The notes beneath the pieces were generated by a model. It searched no databases and was not told the DNA's origin. It worked only from the letters and a program-made list of their open reading frames with translations. DNA of 27,029 nt, taken from NCBI RefSeq assembly GCF_946479975.1, contig NZ_CAMLIX010000040.1, positions 1 through 27,029 on the forward strand. Direction: 5' to 3'. This DNA comes from an uncultured Flavobacterium sp. Its GTDB lineage: Bacteria; Bacteroidota; Bacteroidia; Flavobacteriales; Flavobacteriaceae. Shown piece by piece: positions 22,678 to 27,029 of this stretch. Made by a program: the position numbers and the translations under genes. How positions within the stretch are numbered: the first letter of the stretch is position 1; every line of letters starts with the position of its first letter.

Positions 22678-24338
22678 TGTAATTTTCTTTTGACTTTTTT
22701 TAAATATTTTTCAATTTCTTCTCTTTCGGGAACCGTTGTAATTTCATGCGTTAAAGCTTTTTCAAAATTAAGCTTTGCCTGAAGAAATTCCTTTTTTTGG
22801 TAAAAGTACAACCCTGTCTTATAATATACAACCCAATAATTAGGGTTTAATGCTTGATAATTCTGAAGAAATTCTGAAGAGACCGTTTCTTTGTTTTCTA
22901 AAATCGAATCTATTTTAGAATCTTCAATTTTAAATTTTTTATAATTCTGATAAGCAGTGGTTTCCAAAAAAGGATCTTTGGCAATATTGAGATTTTCTTT
23001 TTGAAGAGATTGCGCTTCATTTTTTCTTTCGCCAAAAACAGCATTCAAATCATAACAAATAAATTCTCCTAATTGATACGGATTTGCAGAAATCCACACT
23101 AATTTTTCTTTTGGTTTAAAGATAATTCCGTGATGCGCAATTAATTGATTTAATGCTTTTTCTGAACCAAATCCCAATTCAATATTTTTTAAACCTTCCT
23201 TATTTCGAAGAATTTCCGAAGCAATTTTTGGATTTACTTTCGGATTTTCAGACAGCAATTCCTGCATTCTTTCATATCGATATTCAGAATGACTGTTGGC
23301 GATTTGTTCCAGATTTCGTTTGTCTGCCACAAAAGCTTCACCTTGAAAATGATTCGAACAAATCAATTGTTCTGTATTTGGAACATCGTAAACATCCATT
23401 TTATTTGGGGAAACTTCAATTAAAATGGCTTTATTATCATTGGCACTTCCAACCATAATCGATTCAGAAACAAAGACTTTTCTTTTTTTTGCAATCGCAA
23501 TTGCTTCATCCAGATTTTTGGCGTGCTGTAAAATTTCACGCGTTAAAATGGAAATCGGAGTTTTTGCGCTAAGCGGAATTTTAGATTTTGAAGCATTTAT
23601 AGTAACCGTCAAACCTTCGAGATTCATTCCAGAAACAGCGCCGATCATTCCGGGCCAAGTGACCATCATAAACGGATTTCCGATTTCTGGTTTTATAAAG
23701 GCAATGATTTTATTTTCCGCGAAAGCGTCATTCACATAAAAATCAAAATTACGCGCGAGAATTAAATTTCCATCTTCCGATTTTTCATTCCACGCAGCAA
23801 AAGAAGAACAGCCAACTAAAGCCATATCTTGCAACGCGTGACCAATATCGTGCGCGGCGTGCAGATACAAACCGCGCTGATATTGCGGTGCGATATTATC
23901 AAATTCGTTGGAAGTATATTGAGAAACACCATAAATTTCGGTTTGATATTCGTTCGGAACATTCAAATATAATTTACGATTGAACCATTTTAAAAACTGA
24001 CGAAGTATTTTCTGCTGAAATTTTGACGGAACAAAATCAGTTATTTTAGAGAAGAAAATGCGCTGCTGTTTTTTTAAAAGCGAATCGGTTAAAGCGCCTG
24101 TTGTCAAACCAATTTCTAAAGGATCACCTTCAACATATAATTCCCAAACGCCTTGTTTATTTTTTAAAAATGAATTTTTTCCAGACGTAAAAACGCTGTC
24201 TGAAACTTTTTCGACAACAGGTTTTGTAGTATTAAAAGCAGTTAAATCTGGTTTGTGATGTTTTGATTTTGAAGTACCACAGGAAGTCAGCAAACTTAAA
24301 AAACCGATAAAAAAGAAATATAGAATTCGGTTTTTCAT
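22674..24338 (-). CDS. Lipoprotein C45-type Ntn hydrolase/acyltransferase with C-terminal TPR-like region
   Basis: The 554-residue protein has a lipoprotein signal (ILYFFFIGFLSLLTSCGTSK, lipidated Cys20). The central domain (~60-440) resembles the acyl-CoA:6-aminopenicillanic-acid acyltransferase (peptidase C45) family: ELYVEGDPLEIGLTTGAL at the start, and LVGCSSFAAWNEKSEDG with NLILARNFDF, where Cys177 after Gly176 would be the nucleophile exposed by self-cleavage. MNLEGLTVTINASKSKIP and LLTREI-like parts follow. Residues ~490-554 (YYKTGLYFYQKKEFLQAKLN) look like a TPR unit. Such enzymes make or break amide or ester bonds with acyl groups; periplasmic esterification of the pigment is one possibility. 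It starts 6 bp after the stop of the oxidoreductase gene and overlaps the ligase gene by 4 bases. Confidence 0.86.
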   Translation of the reverse strand: MKNRILYFFFIGFLSLLTSCGTSKSKHHKPDLTAFNTTKPVVEKVSDSVFTSGKNSFLKNKQGVWELYVEGDPLEIGLTTGALTDSLLKKQQRIFFSKITDFVPSKFQQKILRQFLKWFNRKLYLNVPNEYQTEIYGVSQYTSNEFDNIAPQYQRGLYLHAAHDIGHALQDMALVGCSSFAAWNEKSEDGNLILARNFDFYVNDAFAENKIIAFIKPEIGNPFMMVTWPGMIGAVSGMNLEGLTVTINASKSKIPLSAKTPISILTREILQHAKNLDEAIAIAKKRKVFVSESIMVGSANDNKAILIEVSPNKMDVYDVPNTEQLICSNHFQGEAFVADKRNLEQIANSHSEYRYERMQELLSENPKVNPKIASEILRNKEGLKNIELGFGSEKALNQLIAHHGIIFKPKEKLVWISANPYQLGEFICYDLNAVFGERKNEAQSLQKENLNIAKDPFLETTAYQNYKKFKIEDSKIDSILENKETVSSEFLQNYQALNPNYWVVYYKTGLYFYQKKEFLQAKLNFEKALTHEITTVPEREEIEKYLKKVKRKLQ

Positions 24339-24344
24339 GATAGA

Positions 24345-25862
24345 TTATTCAGACGCTTTTTTAATTTTTTCCAGCAGATATTCCTTTCCTACAATTTCTG
24401 AGCAAGTTACAACCGCTCCAACCGTAACACCCAAGACACCGTGCATGTTAATACTTTGGCCTGTAAGATAAAGATTTTCTAACTTAGTTTTGGAAGGAAT
24501 TAAAGTTTTCATCGGATTATTTGAATCTTTAACATATCCGTACATATTGCCGCCGTCGCCACCAATGTAATCTCTGTACGAAAGTGGCGTAGAAGTATGA
24601 AGAGATTGAATGCAATCTTTTATTCCTGGGAATTTCTTTTCTACTTCTTCTAAAAATTTAGCAGCTTTTCTGGCCTTAAAATCCTCATAACTTTCACCAC
24701 GATCATTTTCGTCAAAAGTGGTATTAAATGTATTTTCCCAATCTTTAACTTCTTCATATTTCATGTAAGTCAAAAACGTGATTCCGTCTGCCCATTCTTC
24801 GTCTTTTTTTGACGGACTCATAGATGCCATAAACGTTTTTGGCCACGAATTTTCGTCGTATTCGTATCCGCTCCAAACATCATTACTGCTTTTAAAATGG
24901 TAATAATTGTGGTTGATGTACTTGAAAGTTTTGGGTTTAAAAACGATGTACAAACTAAAAGCAGAAAGTACACTTTCGAGATTTTGAATTCTGCTGAAAA
25001 ACGGTTTTCTAAAATTTTCCTGTCCCGCCAGTTTCAAAGTTGTTTTTGGTTCGATATTAGAAATGAAAAACGTTCCCGAAACTTCTGTTCCGTCTTTCAT
25101 TTTTACCGAATTTACTTTATGATTTTCAACTTCAATTTTGGTTACTTCTTTATGTTTAAAGAATTCACCGCCGTGCTTTTTAAGTTGTTTTAAAAGTTGT
25201 TTCGTAATTTGACTTCCGCCGTTTATGCAGCGCCACGAACTTTCGATATAAGAATTGACAATTAAAGCATGAACGTAAAATGGCGATTTATCTGCAATGC
25301 CCGCGTAGAGAAAATTCGAACCCGCCAAAACCGCTTTTAATTTTTCATTTTGAGTGAACGAATCAATCGTTTCTTTCGCGTTAAGCGTTAAAACTTCATC
25401 GTTATATCTGCCATGCGATTCGAGATTGTAAAGCGGAAAAGCTTTGCAGACTTCTTTTATCTTTTCACAATACTTTTCGAGATTTTCTTTTTCTTCGGGA
25501 AAATATTGGGTTAATTTTTCAATGAAATTTTCGAAGCCCTGTGCATGCGGATATTCAGTTTTATCATCATCAAACGAAATAATATCAAAACCATTTTCGT
25601 CTAATTTTTTTAGATTCAAATGATCCATTATGCCAATATAACTGAAATATTGATGCAGATTCTGGCCTTCGCCTAAACCTCCGATATAATGAATTCCGGT
25701 ATCAAAAATGGTTTTGTCTCTCACGAAAGTTTGAAGATTTCCGCCGTACTGATTGTTTTTTTCGAGTACACAAACGCTGTAGCCTTCTTTTGCCAGAATA
25801 ACAGCAGAAACCAATCCGCCTAAACCACTGCCAATAATGACTACATCATACTCTTTTTTCAT
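24345..25862 (-). CDS. FAD-dependent oxidoreductase, phytoene desaturase/CrtISO-like
   Basis: The 505-residue protein has the N-terminal FAD-binding Rossmann fold: YDVVIIGSGLGGLVSA (G11-S-G13-L-G-G16) with Glu34 in VCVLEKNNQYGG for the ribose. The C-terminal YLTGQSINMHGVLGVTVGAV (~465-485) is the second flavin contact typical of the CrtI/retinol saturase group. The size fits. In carotenoid loci these enzymes desaturate or isomerise polyenes; no other carotenoid gene is here, and the neighbouring genes suggest action on an aryl polyene instead. The ATG overlaps the upstream stop by one base (TAATG), so translation is coupled. The substrate is not shown by the sequence. Confidence 0.9.
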   Translation of the reverse strand: MKKEYDVVIIGSGLGGLVSAVILAKEGYSVCVLEKNNQYGGNLQTFVRDKTIFDTGIHYIGGLGEGQNLHQYFSYIGIMDHLNLKKLDENGFDIISFDDDKTEYPHAQGFENFIEKLTQYFPEEKENLEKYCEKIKEVCKAFPLYNLESHGRYNDEVLTLNAKETIDSFTQNEKLKAVLAGSNFLYAGIADKSPFYVHALIVNSYIESSWRCINGGSQITKQLLKQLKKHGGEFFKHKEVTKIEVENHKVNSVKMKDGTEVSGTFFISNIEPKTTLKLAGQENFRKPFFSRIQNLESVLSAFSLYIVFKPKTFKYINHNYYHFKSSNDVWSGYEYDENSWPKTFMASMSPSKKDEEWADGITFLTYMKYEEVKDWENTFNTTFDENDRGESYEDFKARKAAKFLEEVEKKFPGIKDCIQSLHTSTPLSYRDYIGGDGGNMYGYVKDSNNPMKTLIPSKTKLENLYLTGQSINMHGVLGVTVGAVVTCSEIVGKEYLLEKIKKASE

Positions 25863-27029
25863 TATTTTTTATTTAAAATAACTAAAGCATTTTCTTCAGA
25901 AACGACTTCAAAATTCGAATCCAACTGATTTTTCAAACGGGAACAATTCACTAAAATTACAAAAGAAACGTTTGAAATGATTTTTTCTAAATGATATGAA
26001 TAACTTTCATCAGAAATTAAGAGAACATCATATTGATTTTCAAATGTAGATGCTAGATTATCCACATAAATTATTTTTCTCTTTTTAAGGAAATAATTCG
26101 TTTTGGCAACCAGCAATTTTTCTTCATCAGAAATAAAAGAAACTATTTTTCGCTGTGGTTCCTGCAACACCAACAAAACATCTAATTGTCCGTAATCATT
26201 TCCTAAATGTAGGATTTTTGCTTTTGGCTGAAGGTGTTTATTTAAGGTATAATAGTTTTCAAGATTTTGTTTTAAATCTTTTTTGACGCTGTTTCCAACT
26301 TCGATTTCTTTGTAATCGTAACTGTTGATGACCATAAATTTGAAATAATCTGGACCTTCAAGCTGTTCGCGAATTTTATGATATTCGGATTTAAAGAATG
26401 AACTTATTTGTTTGGTTCTTTCGGTATAATTCTTTCCGTACGAAAGATTTTCAGGAGATATTCTTTCTAAAATAGTAACCGTAAGTGCGCTTTTATGAAT
26501 AACAAAATCGCCTTTTGGAATTGCTTCTGAAGCGCCGTGAATAACAACAGGAACAATATCCAATTTAAATTCTTCAGCCAAAAAGAATGCGCCTTTATGA
26601 AATCTTTTCACAACATTATTTTCTGAACGAGTTCCTTCTGGAAAAACCATTAATGAATATCCTTCGTTTACTTTTTTACGCAAATGTTCAACGCCGCCTT
26701 CGATTCCTTCAGAAACGGGATAAAAGCCCGCTTTTCTAACAATGCCGCCAAAAATAGGAGAGTTGTAAACCCAATCACTTACAAGAAAAATGATTTTTGG
26801 ACTAAGGCTTCCAATTACCAAAATGTCGATAAAAGAAGAATGATTGGCAATAATTACAGCTGGTTTTTCGAAAGTTTCATTAAAATTATTGACAATTTTT
26901 TTACTTATAAAAGGATTCGAATACAAGACCGATTTCATCAATTTTGAAACCACATATCGAAATCCTTTCATTTTGGTTTTCGCGTCAAGCGGAATAATCG
27001 GCATTAACGTAAAGCTGAAAATCGACATT
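25862..27029 (-). CDS. C-terminal part of probable MMPL/lysophospholipid acyltransferase/methyltransferase-like protein (5' end outside window)
   Basis: At least 388 residues are present and the frame is open to the window edge. Residues ~1-13 (MSIFSFTLMPIIP) are hydrophobic and fit the end of a membrane helix. Residues ~20-235 are a PlsC/LPLAT domain: H63-S-S-F-I-D68 (HX4D) and FPEGTRS (129-135) are the catalytic and phosphate-binding motifs. Residues ~245-388 resemble a Rossmann SAM-methyltransferase fold (KAKILHLGNDYGQLDVLLVL) with a degenerate glycine loop. In Bacteroidetes pigment clusters this pair is often joined to an MMPL exporter as one trifunctional protein, so the Met at 27028 is probably internal; an independent gene starting there cannot be excluded. 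The stop overlaps the next start by one base. Confidence 0.82.
   Translation of the reverse strand, partial: MSIFSFTLMPIIPLDAKTKMKGFRYVVSKLMKSVLYSNPFISKKIVNNFNETFEKPAVIIANHSSFIDILVIGSLSPKIIFLVSDWVYNSPIFGGIVRKAGFYPVSEGIEGGVEHLRKKVNEGYSLMVFPEGTRSENNVVKRFHKGAFFLAEEFKLDIVPVVIHGASEAIPKGDFVIHKSALTVTILERISPENLSYGKNYTERTKQISSFFKSEYHKIREQLEGPDYFKFMVINSYDYKEIEVGNSVKKDLKQNLENYYTLNKHLQPKAKILHLGNDYGQLDVLLVLQEPQRKIVSFISDEEKLLVAKTNYFLKKRKIIYVDNLASTFENQYDVLLISDESYSYHLEKIISNVSFVILVNCSRLKNQLDSNFEVVSEENALVILNKK

Noticed and set aside
23153..23739. Two plus-strand frames of 101 and 104 codons opposite the C45 gene
   Set aside because: Both are antisense to a well-supported coding sequence and have no recognisable domain or promoter.
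24345..25862. Carotenoid pathway assignment (crtI) for the FAD oxidoreductase
   Set aside because: No phytoene synthase or cyclase gene is nearby and the neighbours fit an aryl-polyene cluster, so no crt symbol is given.

Overview
The window looks like chromosome from a Flavobacterium (Bacteroidota), close in gene content to the F. johnsoniae group. Evidence seen: low-GC coding DNA, few Shine-Dalgarno sites, TAnnTTTG-type -7 boxes, TAATG and ATGA gene overlaps, palindromic intergenic repeats, DUF4292-like lipoproteins, and a gene block typical of flexirubin / aryl-polyene pigment loci. The genus call is inference from protein resemblance; no database search was possible.

Layout. (1) 1-1484: the end of atpA and all of atpG, closing an ATP synthase operon with a rho-independent terminator. 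(2) 1859-8683: six co-directional genes, the most unusual part. They encode a coiled-coil protein; a two-TM coiled-coil protein with some PspA-like character; a membrane-anchored solute-binding-like protein fused to an OmpA-type peptidoglycan-binding domain; an ABC permease; an ABC ATPase; and a CbbX-type AAA+ ATPase. A terminator-like hairpin splits the set after gene three. (3) 8684-9245: a non-coding stretch with a terminator, a long imperfect palindrome and three tandem copies of an 88-93 bp structured repeat. (4) 9246-16251: a GNAT acetyltransferase, then an envelope-biogenesis run: lipid-linked saccharide flippase, dUTPase, sugar-phosphate nucleotidyltransferase, TPR protein, DUF4292-type lipoprotein and an EnvC-like degenerate LytM protein. 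(5) 16283-20012: a convergent CBS-domain protein, then rbfA, a LolC/E-FtsX-type permease and a MATE exporter. (6) 20101-21093: dusB on the minus strand, flanked by palindromic repeats. (7) 21391-27029: a tightly overlapping minus-strand operon that enters from beyond the right edge: the C-terminal part of a probable MMPL/acyltransferase/methyltransferase-like protein, a CrtI-like FAD oxidoreductase, a lipoprotein C45 Ntn-hydrolase and a PaaK-like acyl-CoA ligase. It is best read as the edge of a flexirubin-type pigment cluster.

How the genes work together. Region 2 could form one envelope-spanning machine: an OmpA domain holding peptidoglycan, a periplasmic sensor or binding domain, an ABC channel, inner-membrane coiled coils and a cytosolic AAA+ remodeller. 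Its substrate is unknown. Region 4 serves glycan export and cell-wall turnover. Region 7 would activate, modify and move aryl-polyene acyl chains. No tRNA, rRNA, CRISPR array, transposase or phage gene was seen.
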